Positions 23,952 through 35,882 of a stretch of 64,000 nt of DNA are shown piece after piece. Both the position numbers and the translations under genes were made by a program. The DNA is taken from the NCBI GenBank assembly GCA_029448655.1, contig JACCLO010000004.1, positions 2,976,001 through 3,040,000 of the forward strand, written 5' to 3'. The notes beneath the pieces were generated by a model. The model was not told where the DNA came from. It did not search any database and saw nothing but the letters and a program-made list of their open reading frames with translations. This stretch comes from Wolfiporia cocos. Taxonomy: Eukaryota > Basidiomycota > Agaricomycetes > Polyporales > Phaeolaceae. Every line of letters starts with the position of its first letter. The first letter of the stretch is position 1.

Positions 23952-24550
23952 TCAGACTTCAGTCTTCTCCCATCCTCCTTGTTGCCACCGACCCGTGCCT
24001 TCATCGAGCTTCAGTGCAATCTTCATGCTCTGCCAAGACCCCGCAGGCAGCGTAATCCCCGCCTCGTCCCATTCGTTCCAAACTATGGTTTTGGCGATAT
24101 GGAGCAGCCTCAGGCTGGGCAGGCGGAGCAGGCGCGGGAGGCACAGCTCGGTACCGAGGACGGGGTGCTCGGGGACCCAATTGTCGTAAACGGACGGACT
24201 GGGCGGGTGCACCGGATGGAGGGAGCTGCGGTGGTAAGGCGAGCAGATGACTCTCGTGCGGGTGATTCTCTCGAGGGAGAGGACGGCCAGGTTGGGGACG
24301 GACGCGGCGAGGGAGACGACGAGGCGTTCGGTCCTGTGTGACGCATGTTCGGGTGAAGCTGACGTTGGATGCGCGCGGACGTTTGTGGAGACGTACGCAC
24401 TGTGTGCCAGCAGCGGATATGTACCTGCAACGTTTGATCGCGAGCGTCCTCACGGAGTGCAGTGCCGCGAAAGCCGAGATCACTCGCTTGTCTGGCGAGC
24501 CATCGAGGCAGAGCTTTCAACGTTTCGACGTTGGGGAAATGCGCGAGCAT
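23952..24550 (-). pseudogene. Leucine-rich-repeat (F-box/LRR-type) gene with apparent frameshift
   Basis: Minus-strand coding sequence with LRR-like strands: FPNVETLK, LHSVRTLAIKRC, VPNLAVLSLERI and LPSLRLLHIAKT, the pattern of the C-terminal half of basidiomycete F-box/LRR proteins. A short intron joins IKRC to RTERLVVSLAA in phase (acceptor cacacag). Between NVETLK and the next block LCLDGSPDKRVISAF the frame shifts by one base at a run of three T on the plus strand (24515-24517). The stop is at 23952. No F-box is visible, and the 5' end is not resolved; it may lie nearer 24850. If an intron instead ends at ttgaaag, the frameshift disappears. The partner of any F-box role is unknown. Confidence 0.5.
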
Positions 24551-25621
24551 GTTCGACAGGTCTTCTGCGACTTATATGCGGTGCATATCTATCGACTCGC
24601 CCTGGCCCTCATCCGTTGGCGGGTGCGCCTTGTGCAGACGACCAGACGCTGGGTGTGGGTGTTGTAGGATGTAAATATTGTGGCGCGATATATACGTATC
24701 GCCGTGAGACAGGGAATTTTGACACACTGGATCGCAACAATGATTTTTGAGAGCTCTGAGAGCAGCAGAATGGTCAAAAGAGACCTACTTTGAAAAGAGG
24801 ACGGATGCAAAGAGCGCGCGTATCTTGATTGACCGCGGAGAGAGCTTTGATGCATTTAGTACCAAGGAGCTCAACCACTGTCATTTTCATCTCTACAGGT
24901 AGTGTGTCCCATCCCGACGAATACATGTCAGTATTGTGCGTGAAAGAGAGAGGAGAGTGAGTGCTCGGTGTGGCGGCTTGCCAAGTGCTTATCGGTCACG
25001 GTTATTATCAGTCGCGGGATAGCTAGTCTCGTTACCAGACGGCAGTATTGAATACAATACAGTGCCACTGGACGGTTTAAGCTACCCAGTCCTACCCTCC
25101 CTGCATCCCTCCCTCCAGCTGCTTAGTATTCAGCCTCTCGTAGCTTATACCGTTCAACGTGACGACTGGAAACGAGTCTAAGGAATAGCTATTAGCATTA
25201 GTATCAGTATCAGTAATCGAGTGTGGCGCTTGTGGCACGGATTCGAGCTTGGGCACGCTGGTACGAACCCTAGGCCTCAGACGAAGCACCAGAGCTCTGA
25301 TGATCACACCATATAGAATAAGTTCATAATACATTCCATCTGATGACTGACTCATAGGGCGACAAGACTGGGAATAATGTTACAACGGACGGATCCTGCG
25401 GAGCAAGCAGCCGGCGAGGGTGGAGGGCGACACAACGACTCGGGAGCTCGGAGCGGTATATAGAATATGAGGATGAGGGTGTGCAGGGACAGTATATGAA
25501 ATGGAAAGATTAGAGAAATGTTTGTATCGCGGGATCCTTCACCAGTCTCCATCGCGTCGATGCAACGTCCGTGCCAGACAGAAGAACAAGGACCAGTAAG
25601 CACGGTACAGCGCGCGATGGC
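24551..25621. other. Spacer with unresolved 5' end of LRR gene and ATG8 3' flank
   Basis: About 1.1 kb. Minus-strand frames at 24589-24855 and 25092-25355 have no features and no clear splice links. It probably includes the ATG8 3' UTR and the promoter of the LRR gene. Confidence 0.35.
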
Positions 25622-26247
<626 letters not shown>

Positions 26248-26884
26248 GGTGCGCTATCGAGTGTGTGGCGGGGGTGGGTCGGGTAGGCTGAGTGTGCAGC
26301 GGGTGAAGGGCAGAGTTGGCTGGCAGCAGGGGTGGGCGACCTCAGTGAAGTAGTCGGCAGGAAGCCGCGCGCCGCAGGCCAGGCGCGACATGCCGCAGTG
26401 ACTCGGAAACAAACCACAACAGCGGCGTACACACCCGCTTATGGAAATCTCTGTCCTCGCAATCTGGCACAAGCCTCCAGCGAAACATATACATATGCTC
26501 TGCTAATCGTTGCGTAATGCGTGCGCGTAGGCTATGTACAACGGATGGTTCCCACTCCCGAACCAGCAGAAACTCGGGCATTACGAAGACTCGCCCGATT
26601 GTGGCACCGAACCACAGCCCCAAGCGTACACCGGATGATACCAAGGCCTAGTGCAAACGGCATGGGGAAGCCTCACAAAGTGACATGCGGGCTGCTGTAC
26701 GTCTGAGCGTCCCAGTCGATGGCCCGAGGAGACAAACTGTGGAGAGACGCGGAGCGGTCACGATTCTCGGACCCGTCGCCGCAGTCAAAGAAGCCATCTC
26801 GCGCAGCCGCATGTACAGCCATTCACAATTGATGATGTCGGCGCCCGACAGGACGTGGATGAGCATATTACATTGACGTACAAC
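26248..26884. promoter_or_regulatory. ATG8 upstream region
   Basis: 637 bp between the MRP10 stop and the ATG8 start, both on the minus strand. It must contain the ATG8 promoter. Frames inside it have no recognisable features. Confidence 0.4.
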
Positions 26885-27240
26885 CTACTGATTGAGGATT
26901 TTGCCAAGCCGCATGAGATGGTAGTTAATAGTCGTTCCCTGCGACTTCCGGCCCGCTGGCTGAGGTATAAAACCGTTAGAATCGTCACCAGCCGACGAGG
27001 GACTTTTCTCGCCCACCGTGGTCCGCATGCACTCGTACAGAGCCTGTGCCGCGTCTCGACACGGACCCGCGGAGTGGATATCACCGCTCGCTGCCCAGCA
27101 GCCCAGCATAGCGGCTAGCGGAGCACCGCATATCGCCTGCGCCCTCTCTGGAAATACTCGCACGGTCAACAAATCTTGCGTCTGCACACGAGCAGATGCT
27201 CACCCTTGCGCGGCCTAACTTTCAGCTTCTTGATATGCAT
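26885..27240 (-). CDS. MRP10: Mitochondrial small-subunit ribosomal protein mS37 (Mrp10, CHCHD1-like)
   Basis: A small CHCH (twin CX9C) protein of the mitochondrial ribosome, imported through the Mia40 disulfide pathway. Three exons: MHIKKLKVRPRK (ATG at 27240), intron 27149-27203, then ERAQAICGAPLAAMLGCWAAS and PCRDAAQALYECMRTT, a second intron of about 57 bp, then PAGRKSQGTTINYHLMRLG to the stop at 26885-26887. The cysteines C-X9-C in ICGAPLAAMLGC and in PCRDAAQALYEC are at the family positions. Total about 80 residues, the usual size. It is divergent to the UBC6-like gene across about 297 bp. Confidence 0.93.
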
Positions 27241-27537
27241 GGCAATCCGTTGGCCTTGCAGAGAGCCGACTGTCACAAGAGCCCGCGCAGGAGTGTCAGC
27301 CTACGATTTCAAGGAGCAAGGAGTGGCTGCACCGACCTCGAAGCGATGCTGTAGTCCGGAACCGGAAAAGGAAGCACAACTGCGGAGGGCATTGTGCCGA
27401 ATGCTTACTATCACATGATTACCCTCCACGTCGTGATCGGCGCCCAGCGACCCGTACTTTACGCCCCGCTCACCACTCGACCTCGCATCCCTCCCTCGCC
27501 CGTGCACTCTCCTCTGCCCACGCCAGCCCCAGCGACA
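27241..27537. promoter_or_regulatory. Divergent MRP10/UBC6 promoter
   Basis: 297 bp between the two start codons. No specific site recognised. Confidence 0.4.
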
Positions 27538-28855
27538 ATGGCAACACGCGCACTGAACAAGAACAACTCGGGTGCGTGCCGCGCACGGAGCAGTCCGCGC
27601 TCGCGCTGATAGGTCGGTAGCGGTTAAGCGCATCATGCAGGAGGCTCGCGAGCTCGCAAACGACCCATGTACGGACTACAGCGCCGCTCCGCTCGAGGTG
27701 AGTGCCGTCAGCGGCTCACAGCGAGACAAAGCCCATTGAAAACTGACTTGCTAGGATGACATATTCGTGAGTGGCTCGCCGGGCGCATCAATGGCAGCGT
27801 TTGAATTAACTGCGGCTGATACCGCAGGAGTGGCACTGTACCCTCCGTGGTCCTCCTGGAACAGAATTTGAGGGCGGGCTCTACCACTTTCGCATCCTCC
27901 TACCCGCAGAATATCCCTTCCGCCCGCCGTCGATCATGATGCTCACCCCCAACGGCCGGTTCGAGCTCAACACCAAGGTACCTCTCGCTGCGACTGTGTC
28001 TTCGAGTCATTAGCTGACTGCTCCCTCGCAGCTTTGTATTAGCTTTACGAACTGTACGTACTCGCTCATTTCCGGAAGGGCTGCCAAGTCTGACCGAGAC
28101 TCGTCCATGAAGACCACGAAGAACTATGGCAACCGGCGTGGGGTGTCCGAACGGGTGCGCAGCCGCACACCATTTAGCAGGCCTTCGCACGAGTGCTGAC
28201 CTGCTTCCAGCTATCATCGGCCTCCAGGGCTTTTTCCCGCTCAAGGGCACCGCCGCAGTCGGTGTCGGCGCGCTCGAGTTCCCCGTCGCCGAGCGGAAAC
28301 GACTTGCAGCGCTGTGCGTCCGCTCGCTCCTACGTCATGCAACCACCGGCTTCCATCCAAACACTAACACACCCTATCTACAGCTCAAGAGAGTGGGTCT
28401 GCCCGACGTGCAGCCGATCCAACCTCGAGTGCCTGCCAGATCCACCCGCCAGCAGCAGCGCTTCAAGCTCGTCCTCCTTGGCCTCAATGTCTCCCGCCGA
28501 GACGGGCACCACGACCCCTGCTTCTGCCGATATCCACATCATCTCCTCAGATCGCCCGTGCCCCGAGCCCGCCTCTCAACAGGCCCCTCCCGCTCACGTC
28601 CCCCTCGTAGCCCCAATACCCACCCGCCCAAGCCCCCCGCCGCCGATCCTCACATGCCGCATAGCCACCCCGCCCATCCAGGACACAAAGCCGCCGCCGC
28701 CGTCGCGTGCTCCGAGCGCACCGCGGGGCCAGACTCAGCCGCCGACCGAGGCGTTCACTGCCGCGTGCCCGCGTCGCCCGCCGGTCCTGCTGGACACCGC
28801 GATCTGTGTGCTCCTCGTGCTTATGTTCGCACTGGTCGCGAAGCGGATCTTCTGA
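27538..28855 (+). CDS. Ubiquitin-conjugating enzyme E2, UBC6/UBE2J type, tail-anchored
   Basis: An ER-membrane E2 that works in ER-associated degradation. Exons join as MATRALNKNNSG, SVAVKRIMQEARELANDP, TDYSAAPLE, DDIFEWHCTLRGPPGTEFEGG, YHFRILLPAEYPFRPPSIMM, NGRFELNTK, LCISFTN, YHEELWQPAWGVRT and AIIGLQGFFPLKG. The catalytic cysteine is that of LCISFTN. The family hallmark NGRF replaces the usual HPN region, as in UBE2J. After a last intron (about 28317-28380) comes SREWVCPTCSRSNLE, a long Pro/Ser-rich linker and a C-terminal membrane anchor, LLDTAICVLLVLMFALVAK, with RIF at the end. The stop is TGA at 28853-28855. UBC6 and UBE2J1/J2 orthology is not separated here. Confidence 0.94.
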
Positions 28856-29083
28856 ACGGACTTTTCTATGTTTATGGATTCTTGCAGTTAGTGGAGACGG
28901 TTCGGAGCAGGCGTTGCGGAGTTGTACCATCAGTGTATATTAGTTGGCATCTGGATCTTGCATTTACTATGAGACTTTCTTATAATCGTGGTAACTCCGT
29001 TGGCAAGGGGTCGATTGAATGGATAATTACACGAGCAATAGAGTTACATAGCACCCAAGACAAGGCTCAGCTGACGGGAAGGA

Positions 29084-31787
29084 CTACTTTTTCTTCGCAG
29101 GCGAGACGGTGAGGAGGATAAGGTCCTCATCCTCGATGTTGTAGCTTGCGATGGTGTTCATGTTCGTCAGCATCCTGCCTGCGTACGACAGCCTCATCCG
29201 CGACGCCGGCATGTTCCCCGTGTGCTGCATGATGCGCTCACGAAGCGTAGACACTAGCAAGTTGAGCGGCACGTCCGCGATCGTGACGATCCTGCCGTCG
29301 AGCTTCCACTCCGGCTTCGACGGGTCGACGGGCAGCTGCACGAGCAGCGAGATCGGATGCTAGAAGAAGCGTGCGCGGTCAGTACGTGCCGTCCCAACTA
29401 TACCCTTTCGGGCAGCGCACTCACTGGGTGCATGTTGATCCAGTCTTCTTCGTTGTACATCTGCGTGCCTGGGATCTTCGCAATCTTCTGTCGCTTCGCC
29501 GGCGGGATCTCCTCCGCCGCCCCCTCCATCTCGTCTGCGCTGCGCACCATGCCCGCCTGTGGTGGGGTCCCGACGCCGCCGGGGGAGCCGGCAAGCGCGG
29601 CGACGCGCGCGGGGTGCATGATAGGCGGGGCCGACGGGGGAGGCTGGTAGCCGAACGGCTGCGGCGCGTCCATGCCTTGGTAGTGGAGGGGAGGGAGCAT
29701 AACGGGCGCGGGTTGTGTGGGGAATAGCGAGGCTGGTTGGGGACCGGAGGATATTGTGGCGGCAGAATATGCAGTGTCGGAAGCTCCGCCGCCCTGCAGC
29801 GGGGGCGCTGGAAGAGATGCAGGCGGAGGAGGGAGAGATGTCATCGGGGCCGGGATCGCGGCGGGCCCAATCCCTGGACCGATTGCACCAGTCTCTTGTC
29901 TGTAGGAGAGGTATTGGTCATGCACTCCGGAGAAAGAGTAGTCACTTACGGTCCAAGACCCTTTGCACGATGGATGGCAGCGATCTGCTCGTCGAAGTTG
30001 ACGTTGGTCGAGTACTTGTCGAGCGTGTTCGCCTTGGATGCGGTGTGACCGTCCCAGACGACCTTCTCCTTCTCTCTCCTGCGAAGCCTCTCTTCCTCCT
30101 CCTCCTTCTTCCGCTTCTCTTCATCTGCCTCCGCACCGAAGATATCCACACGTGTACGCGCCAGGTTCTTCAGCGAGGACACGACGTTTGCTCCGCGCTG
30201 CAGCTCCGAGGCCTGCGCCTTACGAGCCTCAAGAACATCGCGCTGAGACTTCCACTTGGGATCGAGCAGCTCGATACGCATGTGCTCCTGGAGCTCGTCG
30301 ACGGGTATTTGTTGACCACAGATAGTACATGTCGTCATCTTTTCCGTCGACTTCTTGCCAACTGTTGCATATGAGTTTCGGGCAGACACATGGAGATTAA
30401 CAGTTTAACTCACCCTTGGGCACGTAGTCCGTCCTGATCTTCATGGGCGCGCCTGCGTCCAAAGAGCTGGCCTGAATAGCACGCGCTCTCTCGACTTCCC
30501 TGGCGTGCTCTTCCTCCTCGCGCCTCTTGCGCTCCTGGATCTCCTTGTCCTCGTCGTCACTCTCGTCCATGGCTGCCGCGTCCTCCCCAGTAGCGGGTGC
30601 ACCGGCGCCACCAACAGCCGCTGCGGCTTCGGCTTCCGCTGCGGCCTGCCGAGCGCGGTGAGCCTCCACATCTTCTGCTGTAGTCTCCATGATCATCGCT
30701 GCCATCCTCTTTTGGGCAAGCGTCATGTTCTCAACCTCCTGCACGCTCATCGGAGGCGGCAGCTCGGAAGTGGCGTCTGCCGCAGTGAATTCGATTGTCT
30801 GCACGATAGCGTAGTCGTGCCAGTCAATCTCCGCGAATGCGACTGCACTGTCCGTCAGTGAATGTCAGAAACCACAATCAGTTGATCGACGCACTCCTCT
30901 CTGCTTCCTTGTCGTCCTCACGCTTCTTCTCCTTCTCGCGCTTGAGCTGCTCCCACCGAGCGCGCTTTCGCGCAATCTCGAGCTCGTTCCATCTGGCGCC
31001 TTCTTGCGTGCGTTCCTTCAACTGCGCTAGCATTTCCTTGCTCGGAAGGAGAACTCTGGAATACTGTTCAACTAACCGGTTGAAATATCCAAACAGTGAG
31101 TGATTCGGACGCAAGAAGTCGAACTGGTAGTTGCGGCCCTCCTTCGCAGACAAAGCGGTCAGGAAGCTCCGGCCCCGCCGCGCAGTGAACAGAGCCGTTA
31201 GCTTCATGATGTCCCTGAAACAAGCAGTTAGTATATAGCAAGCCAAACACGAATGGGTGCGCACAAGTCTATGGCGGTGATGTTAGCGATGTTCAAAATG
31301 AACTCCGGCACTGGGGGTTCCACGCCCAGATCGACTTTCTGCTCCTCTACGGCGCCCTCCGTTTTCGTGTCGTCTTTCCCGGGGGCAACCTCGTCATCCA
31401 GCTCTCCCCGAACCACCTTGTCCATGCGATGCCTATAGTAAGCATGATAAGGGTCGGCCGGGTTGAGAAACGAGAACTTTGGGTCCTGACGCTGGTTCTC
31501 GCGAATCTTGTCCTCAAACTGAGGAGGGTTCGCAGACCTCGCAACGAAAGCAGCAGTCCTATCAATCACGGCTATGCAAAGCACGCGGGAGAAAGGCCAG
31601 TCAAGATGAGCATTGACGTCTAAGGGAGATTGAAGCTGTACTCACATTTAATCTCTGGAGGAGGGAGGATGAGGCCGCTCGCGAATTTGGGTTCCTTCGG
31701 GACCGCGACATATGCGCCATTGCCGTTCGGTATTCCATTACCGTTCATCACCGGCGGGGGCATCATCTGGACGTCGACAGCACTCAT
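29084..31787 (-). CDS. SF3A1: Splicing factor 3A subunit 1 (SF3A1 / Prp21)
   Basis: A U2 snRNP component needed for branch-site recognition in pre-spliceosome assembly. Starts MSAVDVQMMPPPVMNGNG at 31787. First SURP domain: VIDRTAAFVARSANPPQFE and KFSFLNPADPYHAYYRHRM. Second SURP: LTALFTARRGRSFLTALS and YQFDFLRPNHSLFGYFNRL. A charged Arg/Glu-rich segment follows, then VAFAEIDWHDYAIVQTIEF, a CTICGQQIPVDELQEHMRIE motif, a Pro-rich stretch, MYNEEDWINMHP, and a C-terminal ubiquitin-like domain, LKGRIVTIAD-like, LRERIMQHTGNMPASRMRLSY ending TVSPAKKK at 29084. Six or more short introns. It shares a 135-bp divergent promoter with MRPL31. Confidence 0.94.
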
Positions 31788-31922
31788 GACGGGTACTGGC
31801 AAAGCGAGCCGTAGCAAGCGATGAGAGGAAAGTGGGGGCAGGCGCCCGTCGGGACGGGACGTTGCTGACTAAGCGACATTTCTCGTCCGAGCGAACTTGG
31901 TGGCTGCTTGTCTTATCCCGCC
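31788..31922. promoter_or_regulatory. Compact divergent SF3A1/MRPL31 promoter
   Basis: Only 135 bp separate the two start codons, so both transcripts must begin inside it or overlap at their 5' ends. No motif is claimed. Confidence 0.6.
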
Positions 31923-32404
31923 ATGTTTGGAGCTTTCAGACAGACTCAGACCGTGCTAGGGGGTCTCGTCTGGTGAATTACACTTGATTTGGGCTGCTTG
32001 ATTAGACATGATACTGAACTGCGGTCGGGCAGGAAGACTCCATGGAAACTCTCTCCCACCCGCAAGGCAAATGCTAGGAAGCGGCTAAAGAATGTAGACG
32101 CAGTGATTGAGGCCGTCCGTGCAAGCGGGGTGGAATGTGGCGCTTTGGTGAGTATTACCATACTGCTAGTTTCTTCAGGACTCAACGTTGTCGCAGACGA
32201 AAGCCCTCGCGCTCCCGAAGGAGCATGAGATGTCTCCGAGGGACAAGTACACTGTCTTCACCCGCCATGCACGAGGTTACAGAAAAGGCATTCACAAGGT
32301 TCCCAAGTGGACGAGGGTACGGGTGGCATCGCTCCGCTATCATGAGTATGGCTAATCCAACGGGCCCTTAGTTGACGCTGAGGACAAACCCGACGGGTTT
32401 CTAG
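31923..32404 (+). CDS. MRPL31: Mitochondrial large-subunit ribosomal protein mL60 (Mrpl31)
   Basis: A small fungal mitoribosomal protein, made of four short exons and too broken to show as one frame. MFGAFRQTQTVLGGLVW (ATG at 31923) joins across an intron ending gggcag to KTPWKLSPTRKANARKRLK, VDAVIEAVRASGVECGAL. A second intron leads to TKALALPKEHEMSPRDKY and RGYRKGIHKVPKWTR, and a third to LTLRTNPTGF with stop TAG at 32402-32404. The Trp codon TG|G spans the first intron. Total about 105 residues, as in other fungi. Convergent with CMS1 with 71 bp between stops. Confidence 0.93.
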
Positions 32405-32475
32405 TCTGCCTACATGTAACGTACACGCCGTGGGTGATTGGTATACTACTGATGCCATTGGCGGATTAAGATGTC

Positions 32476-33609
32476 TCATAGCAAGACCAATTGGATCTTC
32501 CCTTCCTTGAGCCCCTGCAAGACCTTCGGCGCTCCGAGTACCACCTTGAAGACCTCGTCCCTCGTCTCGGACATGTCCAGAAGGGTGCGCTTCTTGGCAT
32601 CTCGATATGATACATCGAGTATGATGTGGGTCATCGCCGAGGTCGATAGTGCGTCTATAGTTGTGGATGGAGGTCAAGTCGGCAAGTGGTGCACATGTAT
32701 GCGAAACACACCAGTATCGCACAGCAGCTTTCCGAGCCTGCCTGGCGTGCCGACCGCAGCCGCAATCTTCGTCCTTTTTAGGTACGCGACGTGTTCTTCG
32801 AGCTTGAAGTGCCGTGCGAATAGCTTCGCGATCTCTCCACCCTTCTCCCCACGCAATCTCTTGTCCTTAAGAATTCGAGTGATATCCGCCACTCTCAGAG
32901 CAGCTCCAGCCACGAAGATCAAGGTTGGCGCTCCCTTCGACTTGGGTTTCTGCATCAAACGGGTATGTAATGTGGGAAGCACTGCGAGCACCATATGGAC
33001 TTGTGCGTTAGCTCATGAACCGGCCGAGGGATGCGCAGACGCACTTTTGCAGATGAAGTCCACTACTTGGTCCAGGTTCCGGGATCCAGTCCATAGAGTT
33101 GTATCTGTTATGGAGCCCTCTGCCTATGCGTCAACATATAAGATGTCTTCCACCGACGGCTACGGATGCATTTACCAGGAATCTGCATGTCTGCGAGCTC
33201 AATGCCCGATAGTTTCGAGAATGTTTTTGCTTGCATTGACGACAAATAATCAGCTAGCATGACCGGTGGTTGAGCGGCGACTGAAGGTGCCTCTGCAGGC
33301 TCTAAGGTCTCCTCTATTCTGCGCTTCTGCTCGTCATCCGCAAGTTCAACAGATGAATGGATTCAGGCCACATTCAATGCACACCTTGGCCTTCCGCTCT
33401 TTCTGCTTGGCCCTTCGTTTAAGCTTCTTGTCGCTAGCAGCCTTGTCCACACTCTTCGCGCGTGATGCATTATCGCCCTCGTCCGCACTGAGCAGGCCGC
33501 CGATATCTCCACTGTCTGCAGAATAGGCAGTGCCCTCCTCGTCTGACAACGCCACTAAGTCGTCTGGAACGAAGTCGTCGTCCAAGTCGTCTCCCCTTTG
33601 TGCAATCAT
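32476..33609 (-). CDS. CMS1: Cms1/CMSS1-family ribosome-biogenesis protein
   Basis: A nucleolar protein of the 90S pre-ribosome, related in fold to DEAD-box helicases but without a full helicase motif set. Starts MIAQRGDDLDDDFVPDDLVA at 33609, followed by an acidic stretch and a lysine-rich KKLKRRAKQKERKAK. Later exons give LADYLSSMQAKTFSKLSGIE, then GAPTLIFVAGAALRVADITR, LKDKRLRGEKGGEIAKLFARH, LKRTKIAAAVGTPGRLGKLL (the TPGRL run recalls helicase motif Ib), and end HIILDVSYRDAKKRTLLDM... KEGKIQLVLL with the stop at 32476-32478. Four or five short introns. Divergent to the ERI1-like gene. Confidence 0.9.
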
Positions 33610-33954
33610 GTCTAAGAGCCTGTCTGTCGATGACTGGTGGAGAGATGTGCCAGTCGCAGCCGCAGCGTGGGGCGAGGGAAGTGGCAGAAGCAGCCCGAGC
33701 GCCCAAGAAAAAGTGTGCACGTGATGTCAAAGTATCTTTTCTGAATGGCACCTCTTGCCCTCGACTCCGAACAACTCGCACACACGGACAACACATCTGG
33801 CTTGATTCTCACTACGCGTTAGGGTATATTTTACAAATTTTACAGTATTCCTTGCTCAGACATAACATCTGTGCGCTGTGGCATAGGAGAACATACCAGT
33901 GGCACACGGACCGAAGGGTACTCGCGGCTGTGGCACTGGCAAAGGTCCGCGTGA
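33610..33954. promoter_or_regulatory. Divergent CMS1/ERI1-like promoter region
   Basis: 345 bp between the chosen starts. If the exonuclease begins at a later ATG (about 34117 or 34212), this region is longer. No motif claimed. Confidence 0.35.
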
Positions 33955-35285
33955 ATGGCGCTCGGCACACTCTCCAAGATACCTTGGCCTTCGACATGGC
34001 ATGCGGCTCTTGCGTACCCAACTTGGTCTGCACTTGCTCTCGTACTGCTCGCCACCCTGTGTGCATGGCTTCGTGGGCGTCAATGTGCATCGTCGTGCGA
34101 GAAGCGCAGCTATGGACGCATGCCGGCAGGCCAGGGCTATTCCTGCTCATCTGTAACCCCTGCTGTGGGCTCAGGGCCATCGGAGATCGGCTCGACAGCG
34201 GAACAACCAGAAATGCGCCAAGGAACTAAGCAGCCATATGAAGCCTTCCTCGTGTTGGATGTCGAGGGGACTTGCGTTGAGGGAAATACTTCCTTTAGCT
34301 ATCCTAATGAGATCATCGTAAGTTTGGGCCTATCGATATGGCAAAATATTTTTTCAGCATCCGATCTGACAGGAGTGGCCGGTCTGTTTGCTACGTTGGG
34401 CAGATAAGGACAAGGTTGGCAAGGCCAAGGTGCTGCAAGTGGTCGCAGAGTTCCGGAGCTTTGTCAAGCCAACATGGAGACCTCTGCTGTCCCAATTTTG
34501 CACTAACCTGACCGGAATCACACAAGTGTGTTCTATGACTATCCGAAGCAATTGTACCGCTAAGATTATGCCGTACCTTGTCCAGGATCAAGTAGACAGA
34601 GCCCCTGTATTTACGGAATTATGTGAATCCTTCAAGGTATTCCTAGAAGACAACGGCCTCATCGATCCCGGCACCGGGCAGCGTCTTGTTAAGTATTGCT
34701 GGTGCAGTGACGGTCCCTACGACGTCCGTGACTTCGTCGTTAAGCAATGTTTTATCTCGAAGGTATGGGCCCTCGTGGTCGAGTTGGCTTGATTCGATAA
34801 GAGCACCGCATATAGGTCCCAATGCCGGCATGGATTACAGGAGATGTCTTGGATGTGCGAAGCGAAGTGCGCGCCCTCCTCGATGCCGAGACATCTCGTA
34901 AGCCCCAAGAAAGAAAGAGATCCACATCCGCGGTGAGCTGCATTTGCATTGCGGAGCAGTGTGTTGTGTGACAACTCACTGCCAGTACGCCTTCCCTGTC
35001 AATTCCCGCATGGTGCTCACAATCCCTCGCCAATTGCAAGCGTTAGGATTGTCACCCTTCGAGGGTCGTCAGCACAGCGGAATTGACGTCAGTGCACCCG
35101 TCCACTGAATGATCGAACAAGGCGTATTGAGCGTCCTCCAATTGCAGGATACGCGCAACATCGCCCGCATACTCATTGAGCTTGCTCGAAGAGGTGTGAG
35201 ACTCATGCCCAATACCAGCATCAATCCCAAAAGACGGTGGCCCTGGATGGGCAAACGCGGCAAGATATTGGATGGCTATCATTAG
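33955..35285 (+). CDS. ERI1-like 3'-5' exoribonuclease (DEDDh)
   Basis: A DEDDh-family exonuclease of the ERI1/ERI3 type, enzymes that trim histone mRNA ends, rRNA or small RNAs. The first catalytic block is AFLVLDVEGTCVEG (Asp and Glu). Exons join as YPNEII|EWPVCLLRWADKD, KVLQVVAEFRSFVKPTWRP, LSQFCTNLTGITQ, DQVDRAPVFTELCESFKVF, VKYCWCSDGPYDVRDF, VPMPAWITGDVLDVRSEVRA, YAFPVNSRMVLTIPRQLQAL, SPFEGRQHSGID|DTRNIARILIEL. The last holds the His and Asp of the DEDDh set. Stop TAG is at 35283-35285. The ATG at 33955 adds an N-terminus with a hydrophobic run, SALALVLLATLCAWLRG; later in-frame Met codons give a conventional start, so the N-terminus is unsure. Confidence 0.88.
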
Positions 35286-35882
35286 CGTCGACGTTCGACC
35301 AAGTGACGTGCGGTCGCAAGATCGCACCTATGGCAGAGCGACTCACGCCCTTCTCATGCCACCGTGTGCTCGTTTCTCACGGCGGGTCGGCATCCCAGTC
35401 GGTACCCGTTCATGCTTTGTATCGTATCATTTCATGAGAAGCACGATGACACAAGATAGTTCGCACGTCTCTCCGTGCCCGAACGTGCAGTTCCTTGGTC
35501 CGTGGCTTTGCAGAACTGTCTCGGTTGCCGCAGCGCGAAAAGTTGAACAACTGGTTTTGTCTCACGTATCCGCAGCAAGCGTCGATTGCGCTTAGCATGC
35601 AAATATTGTTTGTGATGACGACTGGTCGTTCGTGATAGGGAACCGAGGAGTTTCTTCCTCTTCGTACAAGATTGCATGATATGCATACACAATGGACGTA
35701 TGATACAGAGTGATTGTCAATAGTCGAGTTTGAATAAGTAGCGAGCGGGGTAATGCCAGCCCCTCGGAGTCTATGGCCAGGTCTAACAGACGAGATGAAG
35801 CAGTACAGGGAGAGTTTGCATTTGATATCGACCTTGTCACCGCTGCCAGGTACACGACGCCAACTGGCAAGTGAACAGGTCC
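35286..35882. other. Convergent spacer
   Basis: 597 bp between the ERI1-like stop and the TmpL-like stop. Frames here show nothing recognisable. Confidence 0.4.

Noticed and set aside
23818..24341. Long plus-strand frames over the LRR-like gene
   Set aside because: Antisense to LRR-patterned sequence, with Arg/Gly/Ser-biased text and no features.
28547..28930. Minus-strand frame opposite the UBC6-like linker
   Set aside because: Arg-rich shadow of the Pro/Ser-rich linker on the other strand.
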